The translations under genes and the position numbers were made by a program. A DNA stretch of 11,074 nucleotides from JBBRMY01 sp038230595 (lineage in GTDB: Bacteria > Bacteroidota > Ignavibacteria > Tepidaquicellales > Tepidaquicellaceae). Shown in pieces: positions 1 through 5,796 of this stretch. The notes under the pieces are model-generated. The model searched no databases. It saw only the letters and a program-made list of their open reading frames with translations, and was not told the origin of the DNA. Positions within the stretch are counted from its first letter, which is position 1, and each line of letters starts with the position of its first letter. The stretch covers positions 1-11,074 of the forward strand of contig JBBRMY010000087.1 in NCBI GenBank assembly GCA_038230595.1, written 5' to 3'.

Positions 1-1
1 A

Positions 2-1003
2 GTTAATATTAATCTTTCAGCGCAAACGAAAGCGTCAATGAAAGATTATAATAAAATGATAAAAAATTGGCCCAAAGTTCCAAAAGAGGTTGCAATGAAA
101 ATGATGGATAAATACGGAACTCCCAGCGAAGGAACAGAAGAGGCAATTGTATGGGTAAACAATGGTCCATGGCTTAGAACTATTATATTTAAAGAAGAAA
201 TAGAACATAATTTTCCCGGACACCACACAGATGTAATGCAGCAATTTATCAGCTATAAAGTGCCTCTTGATAAATACGATGATCTTGCTATGTATGATGG
301 AAGTGTGATCGTTGAAAGAACACGAGGTGAAATATCTGCCAGATGCGATAAAGAAGAGGCAAACTTTCTTGCTTTGAATCTTGCTAATGATATTATAACC
401 GGAAAGAAAAATGTTCAGGAAGCAAGGGAATCTTATGCAAGTAACATAATGATGCTAATGGCAGGTGAAACGCCGGAATATACACAAGGATTGGTTTTTG
501 AATCAATGTCCGGTACACGTGATTCTGATATGCCTTTTAACAAAAATTTAAAATCTAATGTGGAGAACCCGGCTATGAGCAGATCTCATTTGTGGTTTAA
601 TGTTCCTTCTTCATGGACATCATCTACTTCAAATGGTATGACTACTTATTCAAGCCCTGATCAAAATTATACTTTAGTAATGAGTCCCTATTCCGGCTCA
701 AGTTATTCCTCATCACAATCAAATCTTCAAAGTTATCTGAAAGATAACAATTGGATGTCAGATGATGTCTCATATAGTCCTTATACAGCAAATGGTCTTA
801 CTGGCTATATGACAACAGCGCATAATAATATTAACGGCATAGATATGACCGGGTATGCAGTTTATTCATACAACCCCAAATATCCAAACAGCGGAAATTA
901 TTATTATATGTATACTCCCACATCGGGCTGGAAATCAAATCAGGCTGATATGCAAACAATGATGAACTCTGCCAAATACAACTATAATATGCAAAACAAA
1001 TAG
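2..1003 (+). CDS. Secreted protein of unknown function, 5' end cut by window edge
   Basis: The reading frame is open to the left edge. The codons before the first ATG (38-40) read VNINLSAQTKAS, which looks like the end of a signal peptide and early mature region, so 38 is probably not the true start and the gene begins outside the window. Two regions are visible. Residues ~1-140 after M38 are charged and compact (NNGPWLRTIIF, HNFPGHHTDVMQQFISYKVPLDKYDD, YDGSVIVERTRGEISARCDKE, NFLALNLANDIITG), with alternating strands and helices. Residues ~185-321 are rich in Ser, Tyr and Asn, starting LWFNVPSSW and ending in a helix-like ADMQTMMNSAKYNYNMQNK. The FNVPSSW plus 'YSSPDQNYTLVMSPYSG' pattern is reminiscent of a PsbP/Mog1-like fold, but this is only an impression. 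The first region looks like one seen in other Bacteroidota secreted proteins; I cannot name the family. It stands alone and is closed by the terminator at 1045-1078. Confidence 0.8.
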   Translation, partial: VNINLSAQTKASMKDYNKMIKNWPKVPKEVAMKMMDKYGTPSEGTEEAIVWVNNGPWLRTIIFKEEIEHNFPGHHTDVMQQFISYKVPLDKYDDLAMYDGSVIVERTRGEISARCDKEEANFLALNLANDIITGKKNVQEARESYASNIMMLMAGETPEYTQGLVFESMSGTRDSDMPFNKNLKSNVENPAMSRSHLWFNVPSSWTSSTSNGMTTYSSPDQNYTLVMSPYSGSSYSSSQSNLQSYLKDNNWMSDDVSYSPYTANGLTGYMTTAHNNINGIDMTGYAVYSYNPKYPNSGNYYYMYTPTSGWKSNQADMQTMMNSAKYNYNMQNK

Positions 1004-1044
1004 AGGTAACGGAAACAAACAACAAATCCGGTACTTACAGAAAT

Positions 1045-1078
1045 AAAAAAAAGGAAGCTCAAAGCTTCCTTTTTTTTT
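1045..1078 (+). terminator. Rho-independent terminator after the first gene
   Basis: A perfect 9-bp stem (AAGGAAGCT at 1051-1059 with AGCTTCCTT at 1063-1071) closes a 3-nt loop. It is flanked by an A-run (1045-1050) and a T-run (1071-1078) that can extend the stem. It lies 42 nt after the TAG of the preceding gene. The symmetry could allow termination in both directions. Confidence 0.9.
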
Positions 1079-1214
1079 AATATTAATAAAGTTTATAAAA
1101 AGGTTCCATAGAAACATTCCTGAAGATTCAGCGGTGTATATTGATCTTGAAGTGACGCGTAATTGCGTCTCAGAAAACCCAATGCTGTCCAAATCGAATT
1201 AATTGATATTACAA

Positions 1215-1239
1215 ATTGTCTACGTTTTTAATCTAATTT
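1215..1239. repeat. 25-nt direct repeat, copy 1
   Basis: Positions 1215-1239 (ATTGTCTACG followed by TTTTTAATCTAATTT) recur at 1541-1565 with one mismatch (A/T at the eighth base). Both copies lie just upstream of a copy of the MITE-like palindrome, so the repeated unit is larger than the palindrome alone. Confidence 0.65.
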
Positions 1240-1254
1240 TTTTTTAAGCTTTGT

Positions 1255-1366
1255 TTTTAACCTGAGTAGTAAAAATCATATAAATCTTCAACCTTATTAC
1301 CTTATCTAAAATTTTTTTAAGGTAATAAGCTAGATTAAAAGTTTATTATTTCTACTAAGGTTAAAA
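1255..1366. repeat. MITE-like imperfect palindrome
   Basis: Outer arms TTTTAACCTGAGTAGTAAA (1255-1273) and TTTCTACTAAGGTTAAAA (1349-1366) are near-perfect inverted repeats, differing by one mismatch and one extra base. Nested inside is a perfect 12-bp inverted repeat, CTTATTACCTTA (1293-1304) with TAAGGTAATAAG (1318-1329), around a 13-nt loop. The left half recurs at 1605-1668. No transposase is encoded and no target-site duplication is obvious. Confidence 0.65.
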
Positions 1367-1397
1367 GCATTGTCTCCGGAAATAAATTCTCACACTC

Positions 1398-1477
1398 CCG
1401 TCCCAAACTATGTCCTTTACATATCCATCCCAAACCATGACCTTGAATGTTTTTATCAAGGATCCTGTTTGGGACGG
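1398..1477. repeat. Inverted repeat element with inner stem-loop
   Basis: CCGTCCCAAAC (1398-1408) is the perfect reverse complement of GTTTGGGACGG (1467-1477). A second TCCCAAAC lies at 1428-1435, so two alternative left arms can pair with the same right arm. The inner part 1441-1461 forms a CCTTGA/TCAAGG hairpin with a 9-nt loop. Confidence 0.65.
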
Positions 1478-1485
1478 AACTTGTT

Positions 1486-1512
1486 AGCGAAACTCCGTTT
1501 CGCTGTCGAAAC
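1486..1512. repeat. Overlapping alternative hairpins
   Basis: AGCGAAAC (1486-1493) pairs with GTTTCGCT (1497-1504) around a TCC loop. The same right arm, GTTTCG (1497-1502), can instead pair with CGAAAC (1507-1512). The two structures are mutually exclusive. Confidence 0.55.
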
Positions 1513-1540
1513 GTTGTATATTAATCTTGATGTGAACCGT

Positions 1541-1565
1541 ATTGTCTTCGTTTTTAATCTAATTT
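1541..1565. repeat. 25-nt direct repeat, copy 2
   Basis: Second copy of the 25-nt unit at 1215-1239. It is joined on its left to a further degenerate match (1513-1549 against 1134-1169). In the first copy about 50 nt of extra sequence separates these two parts. Confidence 0.65.
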
Positions 1566-1566
1566 G

Positions 1567-1615
1567 TATTTTAAGTTTTGCTTTTAACCTTATTTTTAAG
1601 CTTTGCTTTTAACCT
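1567..1615. repeat. Two-copy tandem repeat of 24-25 nt
   Basis: Units at 1567-1590 and 1591-1615 both read TATTTTAAG(T/C)TTTGCTTTTAACCT, apart from one extra T and one T/C change. The first unit is an additional partial duplication of the start of the half MITE-like copy that follows. Confidence 0.65.
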
Positions 1616-1668
1616 TAGTAGGAAAAAAAATATAATAATTTTCAACCTTATTACCTTATTTAAAATTT
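1605..1668. repeat. Left-half copy of the MITE-like palindrome
   Basis: Positions 1641-1668 match 1287-1314 over 28 nt with one mismatch, and 1607-1621 (TTTTAACCTTAGTAG) matches the outer arm of the full element. The match stops near 1668, where the loop of the full copy would begin, so only half of the palindrome is present. Confidence 0.6.
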
Positions 1669-1699
1669 ATAAAGATGTACCAACGCGCTATGGAGTTTA

Positions 1700-1730
1700 C
1701 CTCGAATGATTTTATCGAGGGCGTAGCGCC
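1700..1730. repeat. Stem-loop pair related to 1441-1461
   Basis: CCTCGA (1700-1705) pairs with TCGAGG (1715-1720) around a 9-nt loop. It is followed immediately by GGCG/CGCC (1720-1723/1727-1730). The first stem-loop matches 1441-1461 at 18 of 21 positions, and two of the three differences are a compensatory T-A to C-G pair. Confidence 0.65.
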
Positions 1731-1753
1731 TAATCTATCTCTTTATTTCGTCG

Positions 1754-1771
1754 AGACGCGCAGTAGCGTCT
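1754..1771. repeat. AGACGC/GCGTCT palindrome, copy 1
   Basis: AGACGC (1754-1759) and GCGTCT (1766-1771) form a perfect 6-bp stem around a 6-nt loop, followed by GTACAAA. The unit recurs at 1843-1861, and a weaker relative (GACGC/GCGTC) lies at 1154-1169. This is the style of dispersed palindromic (REP-like) repeats. Confidence 0.6.
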
Positions 1772-1842
1772 GTACAAATATATCCAAATGTCTTACCAAA
1801 CATTCCGCCGCGGGGAATTGGTAAAGAGAAGTGAAATAATTA

Positions 1843-1861
1843 AGACGCGAGCATCGCGTCT
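1843..1861. repeat. AGACGCGA/TCGCGTCT palindrome, copy 2
   Basis: A perfect 8-bp stem (1843-1850/1854-1861) with a GCA loop, followed by CTACAAA. It is the longest and cleanest copy of the family also seen at 1754-1771. Confidence 0.6.
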
Positions 1862-1894
1862 CTACAAAAAGAAAATATTTTATGCTAATAAAAC

Positions 1895-1930
1895 AAAAGA
1901 CTCCGCAAAAGAAAATTTGCGGAGTCTTTT
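1895..1930 (-). terminator. Strong hairpin terminator, probably serving the minus strand
   Basis: A perfect 15-bp stem, AAAAGACTCCGCAAA (1895-1909) with TTTGCGGAGTCTTTT (1916-1930), around a 6-nt loop. The T/A-rich ends could serve either strand. The only nearby coding remnant ends at 1980 on the minus strand, so it may be the old terminator of that truncated hydrolase gene. Confidence 0.75.
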
Positions 1931-1979
1931 AAAATAAGTAAAACATCAGACGCGGAGATAATAAAATATTTTTATTGTT

Positions 1980-2126
1980 TTATTTTTCTCTCATTGGAGT
2001 CATCTGGTATTCCCACATCTCATGACCGAGGGGCCATCCTGAGATGAAAATAACCGGGTGACCTGAGCCGAGATCTTCATAAAATATCTGCAAGTCTTTT
2101 TCCTGTGTTGACTTAATATATGGCAT
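1980..2126 (-). pseudogene. Truncated alpha/beta hydrolase (N-terminal stump, 48 codons)
   Basis: Read on the minus strand from ATG 2126-2124 to TAA 1982-1980, the product begins MPYIKSTQEKDLQIFYEDLG and continues SGHPVIFISGWPLGHEMWEYQ. This matches the first strands of the alpha/beta hydrolase fold as in the chloroperoxidase/esterase group. In that family the strand HPVIFISGWPL carries the HG-type oxyanion-hole turn (here S-G-W) and is followed by a helix starting HEMWEYQM. Family members are typically about 250-300 residues. Here the frame stops after MTPMREK, with no nucleophile elbow (GxSxG), acid or histidine, and I find no continuation in the other minus-strand frames toward 1861. It is therefore most likely a decayed, 3'-truncated gene next to repeat-rich DNA. 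No clear ribosome binding site is seen. A short functional peptide is possible but unlikely. Confidence 0.7.
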
Positions 2127-2155
2127 AATATAATTTTTAAGTTTTTGTAATTAAA

Positions 2156-2187
2156 AAGAGCCTGAGTTGCCTTAAACTCAAGCTCTT
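2156..2187 (-). terminator. Terminator after the interrupted secreted-protein gene
   Basis: A 13-bp stem (2156-2168 with 2175-2187, one G-U wobble in minus-strand RNA) closes a 6-nt loop. On the minus strand it is followed by a U-rich tract (CTTTTTAATT). It lies 39 nt beyond the stop codon at 2227-2229. Confidence 0.85.
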
Positions 2188-2226
2188 ATATGAATTGTTT
2201 ATACAGATCGAAGCATTTTATTCAGC

Positions 2227-3087
2227 TTATCGGGCTGCCGGCGGAACGAATACGATTGGGCAGTTTACTATAAAGTTACCTGCATTCAATCCACCCAGTG
2301 ATGGATTTCGAGGTCCGGTGGGGTTCCCTGCTTTTATCTTTCCATCAGCATAAAGTTCAATGATATTTGTTGGAGCGATCACTTCACGCTTATCAGTTTT
2401 AATAGCCACTCTTAATCCTGCAGCTATCGCTTCATCAGTCCAAAATACAGGATGTACATCCCAAAGCGGACTGTACCCTGCTGCATCGCAAAAAGCTCCC
2501 GGATCGTCTGCATCCATGCACCCTGCCTGTTCCTGAAAAATATTAAGCGGATCGCCTTCTCCGGCGACTGCGGAACGCAGTCCCTGTCGCTGTGGATTAC
2601 CAATACCCATAGGACCATTTATAACAGGAATTAATGCTTCACGGGATGAACGAAATGATTTGTCATCACCCGCAAATGGAGCAGCATTCATATTGGGAGC
2701 AAAGGTATTGTCTTCCAACGCAGCAACATCATTGTCTGAAGTTTCGGTAGTGGTATAAAGGATAGCGAAACCTTCATAAAATCCCCTCGCTAAACTCATC
2801 TTCACAGTCATATTCGGTATGTCCATGCTTATTACCCTATCATGTGTACCGGTACTGTTGGAAAGATGAGAAGCATTGAAAACAACTGTCCCGTCATAGG
2901 ATACTAGAGGACTGTAGTTTGCATCGCCAACTGAACCAGGAGTGCTTGCCGGATCTAGCGGGAAGCCAAGAGGACCGGGTACTAAGTTCCTGGTAGGTGA
3001 GAAATCAACATTTCCGGAAAATTTGAGAATAGGAAAATTATGTGGATTTTGAGGTCCCCCATCTGCAGCGATTGTTGCAGTCTGCAC
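2227..3087 (-). CDS. C-terminal piece of the interrupted gene (286 residues)
   Basis: This holds most of the domain. It can be read from a GTG at 3087, but the same frame stays open upstream to 3162 (NKIDVSISLGLNWTPKLVHA), and that sequence looks like protein, so the GTG is probably an internal valine codon rather than a start. It has no signal peptide and no convincing ribosome binding site, so any product would stay in the cytoplasm. Visible blocks include VDFSPTRNLVPGPLGFP, SVGDANYSPLVSYDGTVVFN, PVINGPMGIGNPQRQGLRSA, GEGDPLNIFQEQ and GYSPLWDVHPVFWTDEAIAAG. Cysteines cluster at QAGCMDADDPGAFC, with a last one at IVNCPIVFVPP. I know no biochemical role for it. Confidence 0.55.
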   Translation of the reverse strand: MQTATIAADGGPQNPHNFPILKFSGNVDFSPTRNLVPGPLGFPLDPASTPGSVGDANYSPLVSYDGTVVFNASHLSNSTGTHDRVISMDIPNMTVKMSLARGFYEGFAILYTTTETSDNDVAALEDNTFAPNMNAAPFAGDDKSFRSSREALIPVINGPMGIGNPQRQGLRSAVAGEGDPLNIFQEQAGCMDADDPGAFCDAAGYSPLWDVHPVFWTDEAIAAGLRVAIKTDKREVIAPTNIIELYADGKIKAGNPTGPRNPSLGGLNAGNFIVNCPIVFVPPAAR

Positions 3088-3162
3088 AGCAGCCGTACCC
3101 AGCGCATGTACAAGCTTAGGTGTCCAGTTCAGACCCAGAGATATTGAAACATCGATCTTATT

Positions 3163-3396
3163 TTATTCGGTAATGCAATAGTAAACATCCCCGCCGCTTG
3201 CATCCTTACCGCGGTAAAGCGGCAGTGTACAAGTTGCATTAATAGTATCAATATTTGTTGCGCTTGAAAGAAAATTAGGTAATTCCCGATGCTGCATAGC
3301 CGGTGCTTGAATAATATTTTCAGTTTTACACCCCATTGTTGACATAGAGATTGCAACAACTACCATAATCATTGCAGAATAAAATAATTTTTTCAT
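3163..3396 (-). CDS. N-terminal piece of the interrupted gene (77 residues, signal peptide)
   Basis: As it stands this would give a 77-residue product. It has a Lys-Lys start, a hydrophobic segment (residues ~4-18) and MST-MGC with Cys23, which would fit a weak lipoprotein box (positions before Cys are T-M-G rather than the usual L-x-G/A). The mature part ends in CTLPLYRGKDASGGDVYYCITE. I chose the ATG at 3396 because it puts the signal peptide at the N-terminus. An upstream in-frame ATG (3453) would add 19 polar residues and is less likely. Alone, this piece is unlikely to fold. Confidence 0.5.
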   Translation of the reverse strand: MKKLFYSAMIMVVVAISMSTMGCKTENIIQAPAMQHRELPNFLSSATNIDTINATCTLPLYRGKDASGGDVYYCITE

Positions 3397-3861
3397 GGGT
3401 GATTCAGTCATAATTGCAAGCAAGTGATTTTTTTTCGTCGATTTTAATTTCATTTTTAACAGTTTAAATTTTTTTCGATTGTTTTTTATTTATGATATTT
3501 CTCAAAATCCCATTTTTACAATTTATCAATCATCTTTTCAATCAACTTTTTATCTATAACATGCTTGATAAGTTTAATAATTGAAGATCTTTAAATCTGC
3601 CGGTTGGGTTACCGCTGCCAAGTCAAATTAATGCTTCAGCTAAAAAGCGTTCTTGTTACTGGTTAAAATTCTTTAACTGTATAAAAATAAAATTGTCAGC
3701 TTTCTTATCCTTGCAGCCGCTAACGTAATTAAATTCAGAATCATAACTCCCCTGTTCCCGCTGAATATTTTTTTACCAATAATTCCATCCTGTGGATCCC
3801 TGGGCAATAATTACAGCAAAAAAAGTATGTATTTTTTATTTGTTCTCATTTTGATTTTAAT

Positions 3862-3889
3862 AAAAAAACCGGGAGGGTAAGCTCCCGGT
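3862..3889 (-). terminator. Terminator of the DUF4331 gene
   Basis: A perfect 8-bp GC-rich stem, ACCGGGAG (3868-3875) with CTCCCGGT (3882-3889), around a 6-nt loop. On the minus strand it is followed by seven U residues (A-run 3862-3868). Confidence 0.9.
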
Positions 3890-3940
3890 GATATTTGAGT
3901 ATTAGTATGTATTGCTGAAACTATTCCACGACTATGAATT

Positions 3941-3997
3941 TGGTAATCACCGATAAAAGCATTCGGTGATTACCATTATTCTGCATCGCAGAATAAT
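3941..3997 (-). other. Two abutting stem-loops in the 3' UTR of the DUF4331 gene
   Basis: Stem-loop 1 (nearest the stop codon): ATTATTCTGC (3975-3984) with GCAGAATAAT (3988-3997), a perfect 10-bp stem with a 3-nt loop. Stem-loop 2: TGGTAATCACCGA (3941-3953) with TCGGTGATTACCA (3963-3975), a perfect 13-bp stem with a 9-nt loop. They share base 3975 and begin 2 nt after the stop codon. Neither has a U-run, and the real terminator lies about 50 nt further on. They may protect the mRNA 3' end. Confidence 0.7.
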
Positions 3998-3999
3998 AG

Positions 4000-5763
4000 T
4001 TATTTTACTAACATCATTTTTTTAGTATCTACTCCGTTAGAAGTTTTTATCTTTACGAAATATGTACCTGTTGGAACACCAAGACCTGCGTCATTTAAGC
4101 CGTCCCACTCTACAGTCTTTACGCCTGCAGTAATTCTTTCATTAACAAGAGTTCTTACTGCCTGACCAAGCATATTGTAGATCGTTAGATTTACATCATC
4201 TGCTTTATTAAGACTGTAAGTTATCTTTGTTGATGGATTGAATGGGTTTGGATAATTCTGACCAAGGCTGAAACCGTCAGGATTATTTACGCCGCCAAGA
4301 CCACTATTATTTGATACGCCTGTTATTACACCATGTGTATCTGAATAACCATCAAATGGTAATGCTACATAAGGAAAGGTTCCTGAAAAAACTTTGTCAT
4401 TTTTGTTTACGCCATCACCAAGCTGAGCATTAATACCATTGCTGAAAGGAGGTCCTAAAAGAACACCGGCTACAACTCTAAGCTCAATATCATATACGTC
4501 ATCTCTAAGTCTTCTTCCGTTAGGGAATCCTGCAGTTTCGCCTGCAATAACGCCAAGCCTGTTCTCATTTGCAAATGCTACAGGAGCTATTGCAACGTTC
4601 AGTCTAAGCTGCTCTGAAGGTGTAATTGTATCCTGAGGACGTCTTGTTAATCCCGGGATACCTGTTAAGAATACCTGTACAAGATCTGCTCTGTTTGTTG
4701 TAGGAATATCTATTGTTACAGGATAAAGTGTATTTACAAGACCTGCAAGCTCTGAAGTATTTACGAATGGTAAAAACTGAGCATCATCTACAGGTTTACT
4801 TGCATTAAATTTATTCTTATTGCTTAATGGAATAACCACTTCATTTACTAATGGCGATCCAAGTCTTGAGATCTGCTGAAAAGCGCCTGATCCTGTTCTT
4901 GTTCCGTCAGCATTTAAAACTGTAGTGGTTCTTCTTGAACTTGTTGCCCAAACACTAATGATCGAGTTTGGATCATTTGCAGGAGTGATAACTGCATTTT
5001 TTGTTAGCATTATCTTAGGAACTGTGATAGCAATAGTATTAACGTTAAATCCGGCAAGTCCATCTTTTCCATTGCCTGCATTTCCAGGGGCGCCTGGTCT
5101 GATCTTTAGAAGGTCAAATACTGCACCAACATCAATAAAGAAAGGATCATCTGCCTGTCCTGCGAATACGCTTCCGCCTGCTGATGGAAGAGGCTGAACT
5201 GCCTGATTTCTTAAAGTCTGATAATCGGGCATTGAGCTTGGACCTGCATAGTTAGGATCTGTTAGTCCGCCCTGTCCTACGAAGGAAGGAGCAGTTACAT
5301 AAGCCGGAGAAGTATATTGCGTAACTCCATTAACTATTCTTGTAACGGTATAAGTCTGCTTTACATTAAGATCGGGATCGTTTATACTTGTAACTTCACC
5401 TGTATTATAAAGGAAAGTATTACCGTTGAATACTGATGTTGTGAACTGGAACTGATAAGTAATGTGTGGCTGTCTGTCACCAACGTTATCAATGTTAATT
5501 TCATAAATAAGATCGGTTCCGAAAGGATAGAAATTCGGTCCTCCTGCAGGTTCCTGAAAAGGTATGTAGTTTGCGATAATACATACATTGTTAGTGTTAT
5601 CAGCAGGTACAAATGCATAGACATCAGTGTTGTCTGCAGTTGGATCTGTTGCAATAAGTGGTGCTTCCCGGTGAGAAGAAGCTTCAGTCTTTTGGAATGA
5701 ATAGATGAAAGCCGTAGCAATCACGATCACCATCAGAGCTGCAATCAAATGAAGTTTTTTCAT
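4000..5763 (-). CDS. DUF4331 family secreted protein with T9SS sorting domain
   Basis: 587 residues. Residues 1-28 form a Sec signal peptide (MKKLHLIAALMVIVIATAFI, probable cleavage after TEA), so the mature protein starts SSHREAPLIATDPTADNTDVYAFV. This N-terminal SSHREAP...DPTADNTDVYAFVPAD block is the hallmark of DUF4331. The body (~29-490) is rich in Asn, Pro and Gly and looks like beta-structure; its biochemical function is unknown to me. Residues 498-587 are a type A C-terminal sorting domain: FSLGQNYPNPFNPSTKITYS, then LTIYNMLGQAVRTLVN, then PTGTYFVKI and the ending KKMMLVK. This implies Sec export followed by T9SS secretion or surface attachment. The ATG at 5763 follows a weak Shine-Dalgarno (AGGGAAA) and gives a complete signal peptide. 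It is transcribed divergently from the small gene at 6181 and has its own terminator. Confidence 0.93.
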   Translation of the reverse strand: MKKLHLIAALMVIVIATAFIYSFQKTEASSHREAPLIATDPTADNTDVYAFVPADNTNNVCIIANYIPFQEPAGGPNFYPFGTDLIYEINIDNVGDRQPHITYQFQFTTSVFNGNTFLYNTGEVTSINDPDLNVKQTYTVTRIVNGVTQYTSPAYVTAPSFVGQGGLTDPNYAGPSSMPDYQTLRNQAVQPLPSAGGSVFAGQADDPFFIDVGAVFDLLKIRPGAPGNAGNGKDGLAGFNVNTIAITVPKIMLTKNAVITPANDPNSIISVWATSSRRTTTVLNADGTRTGSGAFQQISRLGSPLVNEVVIPLSNKNKFNASKPVDDAQFLPFVNTSELAGLVNTLYPVTIDIPTTNRADLVQVFLTGIPGLTRRPQDTITPSEQLRLNVAIAPVAFANENRLGVIAGETAGFPNGRRLRDDVYDIELRVVAGVLLGPPFSNGINAQLGDGVNKNDKVFSGTFPYVALPFDGYSDTHGVITGVSNNSGLGGVNNPDGFSLGQNYPNPFNPSTKITYSLNKADDVNLTIYNMLGQAVRTLVNERITAGVKTVEWDGLNDAGLGVPTGTYFVKIKTSNGVDTKKMMLVK

Positions 5764-5796
5764 TCTTAGTTTCCCTTTTTGTTTAAAACGTGTTTT

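Larger units (their letters stand above)
1081..1979. other. Gene-poor stretch made of palindromic repeats
   Basis: About 900 nt with no credible protein gene. Short frames across it do not look like proteins and run through the palindromes. It contains, in order: a degenerate direct repeat (1134-1169 and 1513-1549), a MITE-like palindrome (1255-1366), an 11-bp inverted repeat (1398-1408/1467-1477), nested hairpins (1441-1461 and 1486-1512), a tandem repeat (1567-1615), a half copy of the MITE-like element (1605-1668), another hairpin cluster (1700-1730), two AGACGC/GCGTCT palindromes (1754-1771, 1843-1861) and a terminator (1895-1930). GC-rich hairpins sit as islands in very AT-rich DNA. Confidence 0.75.
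2227..3396 (-). pseudogene. Secreted/lipoprotein-type gene interrupted by one in-frame TAA
   Basis: The frame beginning MKKLFYSAMIMVVVAISMST (ATG 3396-3394) runs into TAA at 3165-3163 (codon 78). It then stays open in the same frame for 311 more codons, to TAA at 2229-2227. The text across the stop reads GGDVYYCITE-stop-NKIDVSISLGLNWTPKLVHAL, which flows like one domain, so one substitution (for example TCA to TAA) would explain it. Without the stop the product would be 389 residues. No regulatory structure favouring readthrough is apparent, and TAA is not a recoding codon for Sec or Pyl. The full protein resembles, from memory, a widespread unnamed family of exported proteins with blocks such as DFSPTR-VPGP-GFP, GDANYSPL, INGP-G-NPQRQGL and YSPLWDVH. 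A sequencing or assembly error cannot be excluded. The gene is richer in GC than its neighbours. Confidence 0.75.
3454..3999. other. Intergenic region between two minus-strand genes
   Basis: 546 nt. The right part holds the tandem hairpins (3941-3997) and terminator (3862-3889) of the DUF4331 gene. The remaining ~400 nt (3454-3861) must hold the promoter and leader of the interrupted gene, but I see no convincing promoter match. A 23-codon frame (MILNLITLAAARIRKLTILF) on the minus strand has no supporting evidence. Confidence 0.5.

Noticed and set aside
935..1192. 85-codon minus-strand frame over the end of the first gene
   Set aside because: It is antisense to the coding end and crosses the terminator hairpin at 1045-1078.
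1370..1612. 80-codon plus-strand frame
   Set aside because: It runs straight through the inverted repeats and the tandem repeat, has low-complexity Phe/Leu/Ile ends, and has no ribosome binding site.
1675..1824. 49-codon plus-strand frame starting MYQRAMEFTSNDFIEG
   Set aside because: It covers the 1700-1730 stem-loops and the 1754-1771 palindrome, so the apparent protein is a translation of repeats.
1081..1979. Possible CRISPR array or structured non-coding RNA gene
   Set aside because: The repeats are irregular in length and spacing with no uniform repeat-spacer pattern, and no known RNA family is recognisable.
3129..3359. 76-codon minus-strand frame that bridges the in-frame TAA region
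   Set aside because: Considered as a frameshift partner for the interrupted gene, but its residues do not look like a domain; the same-frame reading across the stop is far more protein-like.
5382..5720. 112-codon minus-strand frame inside the DUF4331 gene
   Set aside because: It is in another frame of a clearly coding region, with Leu/Ser-rich shadow composition.
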